NCBI GenBank assembly: GCA_044358015.1
Contig: JBIKOO010000004.1
Location: 29,874 to 93,873 of the forward strand
Reading direction: 5' to 3'
DNA from: Casp-actino8 sp044358015
Lineage (GTDB): Bacteria; Actinomycetota; Acidimicrobiia; Acidimicrobiales; Ilumatobacteraceae
DNA length: 64,000 bases
Shown: positions 26,041 through 33,979 of the stretch, piece by piece
Layout of the letters: each line of letters begins with the position of its first letter
Numbering within the stretch: position 1 is the stretch's first letter
Notes under the pieces: generated by a model
What the model saw: the letters and a program-made list of their open reading frames with translations, nothing else
Told to the model about the DNA's origin: nothing
Database searches by the model: none
Made by a program: the position numbers and the translations under genes

Positions 26041-27195
26041 ATGAGAAGGAACAAAGGTTGGAAATTGGCAGCTGGCGTTGTCGCTATGTCGCTGGTCGCT
26101 GTGGCCTGTGGCGGAGACGATGAAGCCGCGGATACTTTTAATCCAGGCGCCACCGAATGTGCAGAATTGACTCCGGTCAAGTTGCAGTTGCAGTGGTTTA
26201 CTCAGGCGCAGTTCGCTGGCTACTTCGCAGCAATCGATCAGGGCTTCTACGAAGCTCAGTGTCTCGACGTGAGCATCTTGGAAGGTGGCGTTGACATCGT
26301 GCCGCAACAGCAGCTCGCTGACGGCGCAGTTGACTTTGCTTTGTCATGGGTTCCGAAGGCTCTCGCAAGTCGCGAAGCTGGTGCGGACATCGTGAACATC
26401 GCACAGATCTTCCAGCGCTCAGGCACCTTGCAGGTGTCGTTCAAGGACAAGGGCATTACCTCGCCTGCAGACTTTGCTGGTAAGAACATCGGTAACTGGG
26501 GTTTCGGTAACGAATTTGAAATCTTCGCTGCCTTGACCAAGGCTGGTCTTGACCCCGCTGCTGACGTCACTCTTGTTCAGCAGCAGTTCGACATGGCTGC
26601 TTTGCTTGCTGGTGACATTGATGCCGCTGAAGCAATGACCTACAACGAATACGCACAGGTTCTGGAAGCTGTTAACCCAGAGACCGGTGAGTTGTACACC
26701 GCCGATGACTTCAATGTCGTGAGCTACGAAGACGAAGGCGTCGGCATGTTGCAAGACGCAATCTGGGCTTCAGGCGAGCGTCTTGCTGACGAGGCATACC
26801 GTGCAACCGCAGTGAAGTTCGTTGCAGCTTCAATCCAGGGTTGGTCATACTGCCGCGAGTACGTACAGGCTTGTGCTGACTTGATCGTGTCAAAGGGATC
26901 CAAGTTGGGTGCTTCACACCAGTTGTGGCAGATGAATGAAGTCAACAAGCTCATCTGGCCGTCGGCCGGTGGCGCAGGCATGATCGATGCAGCTGCATGG
27001 GATCGCACCGCAAAGCTTGCTCAGGAAACCAAGAACCTTGAAGGTTCAACTGTCCTCACCGCAGCACCCGCTGCCGAGGCGTACAACAATGACATCGTGA
27101 CCGAAGCTCTGGCAATTCTTGAAGGCCTTGGTGTTGACACCAAGGGTTCGAGCTACGAGCCGATCAACGTGACATTGAACGAGGGTGGCGCCTGA
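26041..27195 (+). CDS. ABC transporter substrate-binding lipoprotein (NMT1/THI5-like)
   Basis: 384 residues. The signal peptide ends in the lipobox LVAVAC, with Cys23 as lipid anchor. The mature part begins VKLQLQWFTQAQFAGYFAA, the first-strand signature of NMT1/THI5-like proteins that bind pyrimidine-type or flavin-type heterocycles. This supports a pyrimidine, hydantoin or related ring compound as the imported substrate. The ATG follows GGGGAGGAG by about seven bases, a very strong ribosome-binding site, as expected for the most abundant component of an importer. A terminator-like hairpin follows. Confidence 0.9.
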   Translation: MRRNKGWKLAAGVVAMSLVAVACGGDDEAADTFNPGATECAELTPVKLQLQWFTQAQFAGYFAAIDQGFYEAQCLDVSILEGGVDIVPQQQLADGAVDFALSWVPKALASREAGADIVNIAQIFQRSGTLQVSFKDKGITSPADFAGKNIGNWGFGNEFEIFAALTKAGLDPAADVTLVQQQFDMAALLAGDIDAAEAMTYNEYAQVLEAVNPETGELYTADDFNVVSYEDEGVGMLQDAIWASGERLADEAYRATAVKFVAASIQGWSYCREYVQACADLIVSKGSKLGASHQLWQMNEVNKLIWPSAGGAGMIDAAAWDRTAKLAQETKNLEGSTVLTAAPAAEAYNNDIVTEALAILEGLGVDTKGSSYEPINVTLNEGGA

Positions 27196-27225
27196 TCAAT
27201 CAGGCTCTTCCTTCTGGAAGTGAGA

Positions 27226-27255
27226 ATGGGCGGGTCGCGCAAGCGGCCCGCCCAT
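27226..27255 (+). terminator. Terminator-like hairpin after the substrate-binding gene
   Basis: A 13-bp stem (27226-27238 paired with 27243-27255, one T-G wobble) closed by a GCAA tetraloop of the stable GNRA type. The trailing T tract is only three bases, so termination may be partial or Rho-assisted. It marks the end of the transport operon before the EamA gene. Confidence 0.65.
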
Positions 27256-27275
27256 TTCGCGCAACACCATCTGTC

Positions 27276-28133
27276 ATGGTGGCGGCAGCGCCAGTTGTTT
27301 TTGTGTTGTTGTGGAGTACCGGTTTCATCGTGGCGCGTTACGGAACACGCGATGCGGGGCCGATGACATTTTTGTTTTTGCGCATGATCATTGCGACGGC
27401 AGTGTTGTGGGCGATTGCGGTTGCGACGAATGCTCCGTCGATATCGCGAGTTCAGGTGAAATGGGCGGTGCTCACTGGATTGGGTATGCACGCCATTTAT
27501 TTGGGTGGAGTTTTCATTGCTGCCGATCTGGGCTTGCCGTCTGGTCTGTCGGCGTTGATCGCGGGGTTGCATCCGGTCGTCACGTCGGTCGGAGCCTTGT
27601 TGTTGCTCAGCGAAAAGTTGAAGCCCGTTCAATGGATCGGTGTCGGTTTCGGTTTGGGCGGTGTTGTCGCGGTCGTGATTGATCGACTCAATGCTGGAGT
27701 GAGTGGAATCACTGCTGGGGCGATTGTGGCGATGGTGGTGTCGGTGGTCGGAATGTCAGCTGGCACGTTATTGCAACGTTCTCGAGGTGGGTCAATGCCG
27801 TTGTTGCGTGGAACGGCGGTGCAGTATGCAATTTCGGCAGTGGTGTTGGGAGTTGGTTCAGTCTCGGTTGAACATTTTGAAGTTCAGTGGACGGCGCGTT
27901 TTTGGTGGTCGTTGTTGTGGGCAGTTGTGGTGTTGTCAATTGCAGCGGTGTTGATCATGCTGTGGTTGCTGCAACGTCAAGCAGCGGTCAAGGTCAGCAG
28001 TTTGTTCTTCTTGACACCGGCGCTGAGCACGATTGAAGGTGCGGCGTTGTTCGGCGAACGTTTAGGCGTGTTGGCGGTGGTGGGACTGGCTGTGGCCCTC
28101 GTCGGTGTCGCCCTCACTACCCGCACCAATTGA
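27276..28133 (+). CDS. EamA/DMT family transporter
   Basis: 285 residues with ten hydrophobic segments in two EamA halves. The first half starts VVFVLLWSTGFIVARYGTRDAGPMTFLFLRM. Each half ends in the typical LxExLxxxQWIGxxxIxxGV pattern (LSEKLKPVQWIGVGFGLGGVV, FGERLGVLAVVGLAVALVGV). DMT proteins usually export amino acids or metabolites. It is separated from the ABC importer by a hairpin and is convergent with the aminotransferase. Membership of the pyrimidine island is positional only. Confidence 0.85.
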   Translation: MVAAAPVVFVLLWSTGFIVARYGTRDAGPMTFLFLRMIIATAVLWAIAVATNAPSISRVQVKWAVLTGLGMHAIYLGGVFIAADLGLPSGLSALIAGLHPVVTSVGALLLLSEKLKPVQWIGVGFGLGGVVAVVIDRLNAGVSGITAGAIVAMVVSVVGMSAGTLLQRSRGGSMPLLRGTAVQYAISAVVLGVGSVSVEHFEVQWTARFWWSLLWAVVVLSIAAVLIMLWLLQRQAAVKVSSLFFLTPALSTIEGAALFGERLGVLAVVGLAVALVGVALTTRTN

Positions 28134-28134
28134 C

Positions 28135-28183
28135 CCACTTTGGAATATGGCTGCCGCCTAGCGGCAACTCAACTCCAAAGTGG
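28135..28183. repeat. Palindromic element, CCACTTTGGA family, copy 2
   Basis: Arms CCACTTTGGAA (28135-28145) and TCCAAAGTGG (28174-28183) with inner hairpin TGCCGC-CTA-GCGGCA (28152-28166). Nearly identical to the reverse complement of the element at 10734-10782, including the ATATGG linker. Again located exactly between two convergent stop codons. Confidence 0.8.
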
Positions 28184-28186
28184 CGA

Positions 28187-29563
28187 TTAATTACCGGTGT
28201 AGTGGGCGTCGGCGAGGGTGAGGACTTCGTCGATAATGGCGATTCCGGCCCGCACATCTTCGTCGCTCGTCGTCAACGGCGGAACCACATGCATACGGTT
28301 GAAATGGGTGAATGGCCACAAACCTTGAGCCTTGCACGCACCAATCAATTCAGCCATCGGGGCTGCGGCGGGTCCGGCTGCATTGAAGGGCACCAAAGGT
28401 TCGCGTGTTTCGCGGTTCTTGACTAACTCGATGGCCCAGAACACGCCAACTCCACGCACATCACCAACGCTGGGGTGTTTGGCCTTCAACTTCTCGAGTT
28501 CGGGTCCGATGATGTCGCGACCAAGGTGGCGAGCATTGTCGATGATTCCTTCTTCTTCAAAGATGTTGATGCTCGCTACAGCTGATGCACATGCAAGCGG
28601 GTGACCGCTGTAGGTGAGTCCACCCGGGAATTGACGTTCACGGAAAGTGTCAGCAATACGGTCGCTAATAACGACACCACCAAGCGGCAAGTAACCAGAG
28701 TTCACACCCTTAGCGAAACAGATGAGGTCTGGTGCAACTTTCCAGTTATCAATAGCGAACCATTCACCGCAACGACCAAAACCTGACATCACTTCGTCGG
28801 CGATGAACACGATTCCAAATTCATCACAGATTTCCCTTACGCCAGCCATGTATCCAGGAGGAGGAACCAGAATTCCGTTCGTGCCAACAACACTTTCAAG
28901 CATGATTGCGGCAACTGTTTGCGGACCTTCAACCATCAACGTGTCGCGTAAGTGCTGCAGTGCGCGTTGTGATTCTTCGAGTTCGTTACTGCTGTGGAAT
29001 GCCGAACGATATGGGTAGGGCCCCCAGAACTTAATGACACCAGGCAAACCTGGCTCGCTCGGCCAACGACGTGGATCGCCAGTGAGCTGAATCGCTCCAC
29101 CAGTTGCGCCGTGGTAGCTGCGGTAAGTCGTGAGAATTTTGTGACGTCCGGTGTGTAGTCGTGCCATGCGAATGGCATTTTCGGTTGCTTCGGCTCCGCC
29201 ATTGGTGAAGAAAACCATGTTCAAATCGCCAGGTGCACGCTCGGCGATGAGACGTGCAGCTTCACTGCGTGCATCGTTCGCATGGAAGGGAGCAATCGTG
29301 CATAAACGCTCGGCCTGCTCTTGAATAGCTGCGACCAACTTGGGGTGCTGATGTCCGATATTGACGTTGACGAGCTGACTTGAGAAGTCGAGGTACTTCT
29401 TGCCGGATTCATCCCAGAAGTGGCTTCCCTCGGCCTTCGTAACAACGATGGGGCTGATGAGGCTTTGGGCCGACCATGAATGAAAAACGTGTGAGCGATC
29501 GCTCTTGAGTGCGTTCGTGGGATTGGTATTCAGCGCAGAAGTAGCAGAAGATGAAGAAGCCAT
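28187..29563 (-). CDS. Class III omega-aminotransferase (PLP)
   Basis: 458 residues from the ATG at 29563 (a GTG six bases earlier is possible). PLP-enzyme features are NGGAEATENAIRMAR, TYRSYHGATGGAIQLTGDPRRW, FIADEVMSGFGR and the PLP lysine in FAKGVNSGYLPLGG. It resembles omega-amino-acid:pyruvate aminotransferases. Given its neighbours it would turn beta-alanine or beta-aminoisobutyrate into the semialdehyde used by the MmsA-type dehydrogenase. Its promoter region carries the same operator as the MocR intergenic region, which supports membership of one regulon. Confidence 0.87.
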   Translation of the reverse strand: MASSSSATSALNTNPTNALKSDRSHVFHSWSAQSLISPIVVTKAEGSHFWDESGKKYLDFSSQLVNVNIGHQHPKLVAAIQEQAERLCTIAPFHANDARSEAARLIAERAPGDLNMVFFTNGGAEATENAIRMARLHTGRHKILTTYRSYHGATGGAIQLTGDPRRWPSEPGLPGVIKFWGPYPYRSAFHSSNELEESQRALQHLRDTLMVEGPQTVAAIMLESVVGTNGILVPPPGYMAGVREICDEFGIVFIADEVMSGFGRCGEWFAIDNWKVAPDLICFAKGVNSGYLPLGGVVISDRIADTFRERQFPGGLTYSGHPLACASAVASINIFEEEGIIDNARHLGRDIIGPELEKLKAKHPSVGDVRGVGVFWAIELVKNRETREPLVPFNAAGPAAAPMAELIGACKAQGLWPFTHFNRMHVVPPLTTSDEDVRAGIAIIDEVLTLADAHYTGN

Positions 29564-29606
29564 ACGCACAGACTATTCGTTACACGCACAGGTGAACAGA
29601 CCCATG

Positions 29607-29622
29607 TTTGTCACAGGACAAT
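29607..29622. promoter_or_regulatory. Candidate operator TTTGTC-N4-GACAAT, site 3
   Basis: TTTGTCACAGGACAAT; its reverse complement matches the element at 18392 at 14 of 16 positions. It lies between the divergent aminotransferase and dienelactone hydrolase genes and touches the first ATG of the latter. Shared regulation by the MocR protein at 16969-18354 is inferred. Confidence 0.55.
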
Positions 29623-30331
29623 GAAGATTCTTGGCAAGGTAATTGTTGGTACGGTCAAGGGCATGGGCGAACGAATTTCATTTACATCAAACGGCGGAAC
29701 CTGTGATGGGTACTTGGCAAACGGTGGTGGGCCAGGTGTCATCGTCATTCAAGAATGGTGGGGACTCGTCCCGCATATTCAAGATGTGGCTGACCGCTAT
29801 GCCGCGGCTGGATTCACTGCTCTCGCTCCCGATCTGTATCACGGAGAATCGTCAAGCGAACCTGATGGTGCGGGCAAGTTAATGATGGGCCTCAACTTGG
29901 CACAAGCCGCAAAGGACTTGTCGGGCGCCGTTGACTTTCTGCAGTCACAGACTGGGCAGCAAAAAGTTGGTGTCGTCGGTTATTGCATGGGCGGGGGACT
30001 CACAATGGTTCTTGCCTGTCAACGTCCAGACGCAGTTGCTGCAGCGGCTCCGTACTATGGCGTGATTCCGTGGCCATCAGCTCAACCTGATTGGACAAAG
30101 CTTGAGGCCAAAGTCATCGGTGAATATGCTGAACTCGACGATTTTGCCGGACCAGAAACTGTGCACGCACTTGAGGCTCAACTCAAGTCACTCGGCAAAG
30201 ATGCGACGCTTCATATTCATGCCGCAGCGCATCATGCATTTTTCAACGATGCACGACCTGAAGTATTTGATGCTTCGGCCGCGAAGATTGCGTTCGATCG
30301 AACTCTCGATCTCTTCAAGACGTCTCTCTGA
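29621..30331 (+). CDS. Dienelactone hydrolase family protein
   Basis: 236 residues as drawn. The family core starts at MGERISFTSNGGTCDGYLA (ATG at 29663), so the first 14 residues may not be translated; neither ATG has a good ribosome-binding site. Catalytic residues are the Cys of GYCMGGG, the Asp of AELDDFAG and the His of AAHHAFFND, the Cys-Asp-His triad of dienelactone hydrolases. It opens lactones or esters, often in aromatic degradation. The candidate MocR operator overlaps the first ATG, so it may belong to the same regulon as the aminotransferase. Confidence 0.85.
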   Translation: MKILGKVIVGTVKGMGERISFTSNGGTCDGYLANGGGPGVIVIQEWWGLVPHIQDVADRYAAAGFTALAPDLYHGESSSEPDGAGKLMMGLNLAQAAKDLSGAVDFLQSQTGQQKVGVVGYCMGGGLTMVLACQRPDAVAAAAPYYGVIPWPSAQPDWTKLEAKVIGEYAELDDFAGPETVHALEAQLKSLGKDATLHIHAAAHHAFFNDARPEVFDASAAKIAFDRTLDLFKTSL

Positions 30332-30335
30332 AAAA

Positions 30336-30533
30336 TCAGGGAGCAGCCGCAATTGGTGCATCGGTTGTTGTGGCGCGCGGAATTGAAGTAGTTGCCACGA
30401 CCAATGACGTTGACACAGGACGTGAAGGTTCACCACCACCACCACTATTGACGATCAGCCCAATGCCAATTCCGACAATCAGACCCAAGATTGCGCCACT
30501 TGCACCAACCATCAGTTTTAACTGATCAGTCAT
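30336..30533 (-). CDS. Small single-pass membrane protein, unknown
   Basis: 65 residues with one clear membrane helix (LMVGASGAILGLIVGIGIGLIVN, residues 7-29), a Gly4 linker and a Ser/Thr/Val/Pro tail that would be outside the cell. No family recognised. It starts 16 bases after the citE-like gene on the same strand, and its stop lies four bases from that of the convergent hydrolase. Composition resembles a real small envelope protein, but length and lack of homology keep confidence moderate. Confidence 0.5.
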   Translation of the reverse strand: MTDQLKLMVGASGAILGLIVGIGIGLIVNSGGGGEPSRPVSTSLVVATTSIPRATTTDAPIAAAP

Positions 30534-30549
30534 TGGTCAGATCACTATT

Positions 30550-31416
30550 TCAGCTCAGTGATTCGATGGCGGCTTGCACTGCAAGTACTCGCCGCGCATT
30601 GTCAACATGCAAGTTTTCAATCATGCGACCGTCAACTGTGATCACGCCACGACCCTCGGCAGTTGCTTCTTCAAATGCTGCGATCACACGTTGTGCGTAG
30701 TCAACTTCATCTGCAGTTGGCGCCCAAACATCGTTAGCAATCTCAACTTGCGAGGGGTGAATGAGGGTCTTGCCATCAAAGCCCATCTGCGCACCTTGAA
30801 CACATTCATCGCGGAAGGCATCAAGATCTTTGACATCATTGAAGACACCATCGAGAATGACCTTGCCGGCTTCGCGGGCAGCAAGAAGTGCAGTTGCAAG
30901 GTGCGGGGTCAGCGGGGCGCGACCACGCACTTGAGTTGCCCGCAATTCTTTTGCTAAATCGTTGGTTCCCATGACGAGTGTCTGCACTCGTGGGTGCGCA
31001 GCAATTTGGCGCACATCAAAAATGGCGGTTGGAGTTTCGATCATTGCCCAGATCTTCATTGAACCTGGAGCGCCCGCAGTTGCGAGGGCTGATGAAACAG
31101 CCTCAACTTCTTTGACTGAGTTGATCTTCGGAATCACCACTGCTGATACGCCGGCCATTGCAGCAGCCACCAAATCATCAGCGCCCCATTGAGTGTCAAG
31201 CCCGTTGCAACGAATCGTAATTTCTTTGTTTCCGTATTCGCCGCTACGCGCTGCGGCTACTGCGTTGCGACGAGCGTCAGGTTTTGCATCAGGGGCAACC
31301 GCGTCTTCAAGGTCGAAGATGAGGGCATCGGCAGGAATGCTTTTTGCTTTATCGAGCGCGCGCTCGTTAGCGGCGGGCATATAGAGAACTGAACGGCGGG
31401 GGCGTAGATCTGACAT
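30550..31416 (-). CDS. HpcH/HpaI aldolase / citrate lyase beta-like CoA ester lyase
   Basis: 288 residues of the CitE family. RRSVLYMPAANERALDKAKSIPADALIFDLEDAVAPDAK carries the metal and CoA site, and LVMGTNDLAKEL and GFDGKTLIHPSQVEIANDVW are the later signatures. Such enzymes cleave or form malyl-CoA, methylmalyl-CoA or citramalyl-CoA. It is downstream of a longer paralogue, 25 bases apart. Actinobacterial CitE-like proteins without CitD/CitF are not citrate lyases. Substrate undetermined. Confidence 0.85.
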   Translation of the reverse strand: MSDLRPRRSVLYMPAANERALDKAKSIPADALIFDLEDAVAPDAKPDARRNAVAAARSGEYGNKEITIRCNGLDTQWGADDLVAAAMAGVSAVVIPKINSVKEVEAVSSALATAGAPGSMKIWAMIETPTAIFDVRQIAAHPRVQTLVMGTNDLAKELRATQVRGRAPLTPHLATALLAAREAGKVILDGVFNDVKDLDAFRDECVQGAQMGFDGKTLIHPSQVEIANDVWAPTADEVDYAQRVIAAFEEATAEGRGVITVDGRMIENLHVDNARRVLAVQAAIESLS

Positions 31417-31441
31417 GAGATTTTCCTTGTGATTGTTTGTA

Positions 31442-32491
31442 CTAGAAGCCGTAAGCGGCAGTGAGTTCGGGGTCGCGCGCTGAAAGTTCGCGAGCTAATT
31501 GCACAATGACTCGACACTGCTTCACTGAAGCGTCGTCTTCCATTTTTCCGTCGAGCATGATTGCGCCAGTTCCATCTCCCATTGCTTCAATGACACGCAT
31601 TGCATGTGCAACATCGCTCGGGCGCGGACTAAACACTCGACGTGCAATATCGATTTGTGCAGGGTGAAGTGACCAAGCACCAACACAGCCAAGTAGGTAG
31701 GCATTGCGGAACTGGTCTTCGCACGCAACAACGTCTTTGATGTCGCCGAAGGGACCATAGAACGGCAAGATTCCGTGCATCACGCAAGCATCAACCATGC
31801 GGGCCAAGGTGTAATGCCACAAATCTTGTTGGTAGGTATTGCGCGGGGCATCAGGACTCTCGGGATTTGGATCGTCGCGCACGACGTAGTCGGGGTGTCC
31901 GCCGCCTACACGTGTTGTCTTCATGCGACGATTCGCGGCAAGGTCGGCCGGTCCGAGTGACAGACCCTGCATACGTGGCGAGGCTCCACAGATTTCTTCG
32001 ACGTTGGCCACGCCACGAGCAGTTTCAAGAATCGCGTGAATCAACAACGGCTTCTTGAGTCCGGCCTTTGCCTCAAGTTGCGCGAGCAAACGATCGACAT
32101 AGTGAATGTCTTCGGGGCCTTCCACCTTCGGAATCATGATGACATCAAACTTGTCGCCGACTTCAGTGACAAGAGTTGTGATGTCGTCGAGACCCCATGG
32201 CGAATCCAGACTGTTCACGCGGGTCCACAACTGCGTGGTGCCCATCGGAATCGTTTTGGCGACATTGACCAAACCAGCACGTGCCGCTTCTTTGTCGGTT
32301 GCGGGAACTCCGTCTTCAAGGTTGCCGAGAATGATGTCAACCGTCGGGATGATGTCACCTAACTTGGCGACCATCTTCTCGTTGGACGGCGGGAAGAAAT
32401 GAATCATCCGACTGGGGCGGAATGGAATCTCGCGGACGGGCTCGGGAGCGCCGACGGCGAGGGGCTTGAAGAAGTCTTTTGCACTACGCAC
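31442..32491 (-). CDS. CitE-like L-malyl-CoA/beta-methylmalyl-CoA lyase family protein
   Basis: 349 residues, longer than the neighbouring CitE-like protein. RPSRMIHFFPPSNEKMVAK, DIILGNLEDGVPATDKEAAR, LIHAILETARGVANVEEICGASPRMQGLSLGPADLAANRRM and GAWSLHPAQIDIARRVF are typical of malyl-CoA lyase-type members used in glyoxylate or 3-hydroxypropionate-related pathways. It is probably the first gene of a two- or three-gene operon. With two lyases side by side, a division between substrates, or between lyase and thioesterase activity, is plausible. Confidence 0.82.
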   Translation of the reverse strand: MRSAKDFFKPLAVGAPEPVREIPFRPSRMIHFFPPSNEKMVAKLGDIIPTVDIILGNLEDGVPATDKEAARAGLVNVAKTIPMGTTQLWTRVNSLDSPWGLDDITTLVTEVGDKFDVIMIPKVEGPEDIHYVDRLLAQLEAKAGLKKPLLIHAILETARGVANVEEICGASPRMQGLSLGPADLAANRRMKTTRVGGGHPDYVVRDDPNPESPDAPRNTYQQDLWHYTLARMVDACVMHGILPFYGPFGDIKDVVACEDQFRNAYLLGCVGAWSLHPAQIDIARRVFSPRPSDVAHAMRVIEAMGDGTGAIMLDGKMEDDASVKQCRVIVQLARELSARDPELTAAYGF

Positions 32492-32532
32492 ACTGCGAGA
32501 GTACGCCGTTTTGACCCCATTAGGTAAACCTC

Positions 32533-33303
32533 GTGACCAAAAAGTTGTCAGAAAGGCGACTTGGTAAATCCGACTCGGTGATCCGTCCGCCTACCCTTGA
32601 TCAGGTGACAGCCCTCATCATTGGAAATCATGAAATCGACGCGGTCCTATTTGACGCTGGCGGAATCTTCGTGATTCCCGACCCAACTGTTTTGGCTCCG
32701 CTGTTGAGCTACTACGGAGCGACGACCAACTTGGCGATGTACCACCGTGCTCATTACCGAGGGATGGCTGCGAAATCGGCGGCAGGATCAGGAGAGTCCG
32801 ATTGGGACTCCTACAACGTGGCGTATGTCGAAACGGTGGGTGTTCCAAGCCATGATGTGCTTGAAGCAGCCACGGTTCTTGGGCGATCGCGTAACGCCTA
32901 CACCTGGCGTTGGCCGTTGGATGACAGTGTTGAAGCCTTGCGGCAACTTCACCAACGAAATGTGCCCATCGGGGTCGTGAGTAACGCTTCTGGTCAGATT
33001 GAGGACATCTTGTCGCGGTCTGCGGTCTGCCAAGTTGGTGAAGGTGCAGGCGTCCCTGTTCGCATCGTGATTGACAGCCATGTTGTCGGGGTTTCAAAAC
33101 CTGATGCCAAGATTTTTGATTTCGGATTGGCGGCCTTTACCGAGTTTGAACGTTCACGAATTGCGTATGTCGGCGACTCGGTCACGATGGATATTGGGGG
33201 AGCGCGTAACGCCGGCTTAGTTCCTGTTCTGCTTGACCCCTATGACGACCATGCTGGCGCAGACTTTTATCGTGTGAAGTCATTGCTTGAGCTGTTGTCA
33301 TGA
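32533..33303 (+). CDS. HAD family hydrolase
   Basis: 256 residues from a GTG. HAD motifs are VLFDAGGI (nucleophile Asp), VVSNASGQIED (motif II Ser), VGVSKPDAKIF (motif III Lys) and YVGDSVTMDIGGARNAG (motif IV Asp). The second Asp of the usual DxD is replaced by Gly, as in some dehalogenase-like branches. It is a cytosolic phosphatase or dehalogenase-type enzyme of unknown substrate. The stop overlaps the next start as ATGA. Confidence 0.83.
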   Translation: MTKKLSERRLGKSDSVIRPPTLDQVTALIIGNHEIDAVLFDAGGIFVIPDPTVLAPLLSYYGATTNLAMYHRAHYRGMAAKSAAGSGESDWDSYNVAYVETVGVPSHDVLEAATVLGRSRNAYTWRWPLDDSVEALRQLHQRNVPIGVVSNASGQIEDILSRSAVCQVGEGAGVPVRIVIDSHVVGVSKPDAKIFDFGLAAFTEFERSRIAYVGDSVTMDIGGARNAGLVPVLLDPYDDHAGADFYRVKSLLELLS

Positions 33304-33914
33304 GTGAGGTTCCGGGTTCTGGAGTTTCTGAACGTTGGATTGAATGGCGTCGCACGGTTGACCTCATCAAGTACGACCAACGTTGGGACGCGATGGCGGC
33401 CCGCGGTGATTCAATTCATGGTGAAGCAGATTTTGTTGAACGACTCATCGGAGAACGTAAAGTCCGTCTACTTGATGCCGGATGCGGGACTGGTCGTTTA
33501 GCAATTGAAATGGTGAAACGAGGCCATCACGCAATTGGCGCAGATCTTGATCCTGACATGATTAATCGCGCCGCATTAAAAGCGCCTCATATCGATTGGC
33601 ATGTCGCCGATTTGTCTGAGCTGAGTCTTGATAGCAAATTTGATGTGATCGTTATGGCGGGCAACATTCCGTTGTTCTGTGCGCCAAGTTCTCAAGCAGC
33701 GATCATTCAGTCGTTGGCCGATCATTTAGATCAAGGCGGCTACTTGATATCAGGATTCTCGTTAGAGACTCGACCCGATGCTTATGTACGTAATGATTAT
33801 CAACGTGATGCTTTGGCTGCAGGACTCACTGAAGTAGCGGTCTACTCAACATGGGATGAGTCACCGTCAACTCATGCTGATGCCTACACCGTGATGTTGC
33901 ACCAAAAACCCTGA
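33300..33914 (+). CDS. Class I SAM-dependent methyltransferase
   Basis: 204 residues. Motif I is VRLLDAGCGTGRLAIEM, followed by the acidic residue of GADLDPDMI and DVIVMAGNIPLF (motif IV). Domain type Methyltransf_25. Translationally coupled to the HAD hydrolase by ATGA. The methyl acceptor cannot be inferred. Its stop is just before a perfect 27-bp palindrome that separates it from the convergent acyl-CoA dehydrogenase. Confidence 0.82.
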   Translation: MSEVPGSGVSERWIEWRRTVDLIKYDQRWDAMAARGDSIHGEADFVERLIGERKVRLLDAGCGTGRLAIEMVKRGHHAIGADLDPDMINRAALKAPHIDWHVADLSELSLDSKFDVIVMAGNIPLFCAPSSQAAIIQSLADHLDQGGYLISGFSLETRPDAYVRNDYQRDALAAGLTEVAVYSTWDESPSTHADAYTVMLHQKP

Positions 33915-33921
33915 ATCCATT

Positions 33922-33979
33922 GGTTTTTCTGGTGGCGAAAATGTGCGGAAAACCGCACATTTTCGCCACCAGAAAAACC
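33922..33979. repeat. Perfect 27-bp inverted repeat, CTGGTGGCGAAAA family, copy 1
   Basis: Arms 33922-33948 and 33953-33979 are perfectly complementary around an AAAA loop; the core is CTGGTGGCGAAAATGTGCGG. The outer part of each arm has a TTTTT or AAAAA run, giving a U-rich end in either direction. It lies between convergent stops and touches the acyl-CoA dehydrogenase stop. Same family as 43967-44012 and, in part, 56247-56293. Probable bidirectional terminator. Confidence 0.82.
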
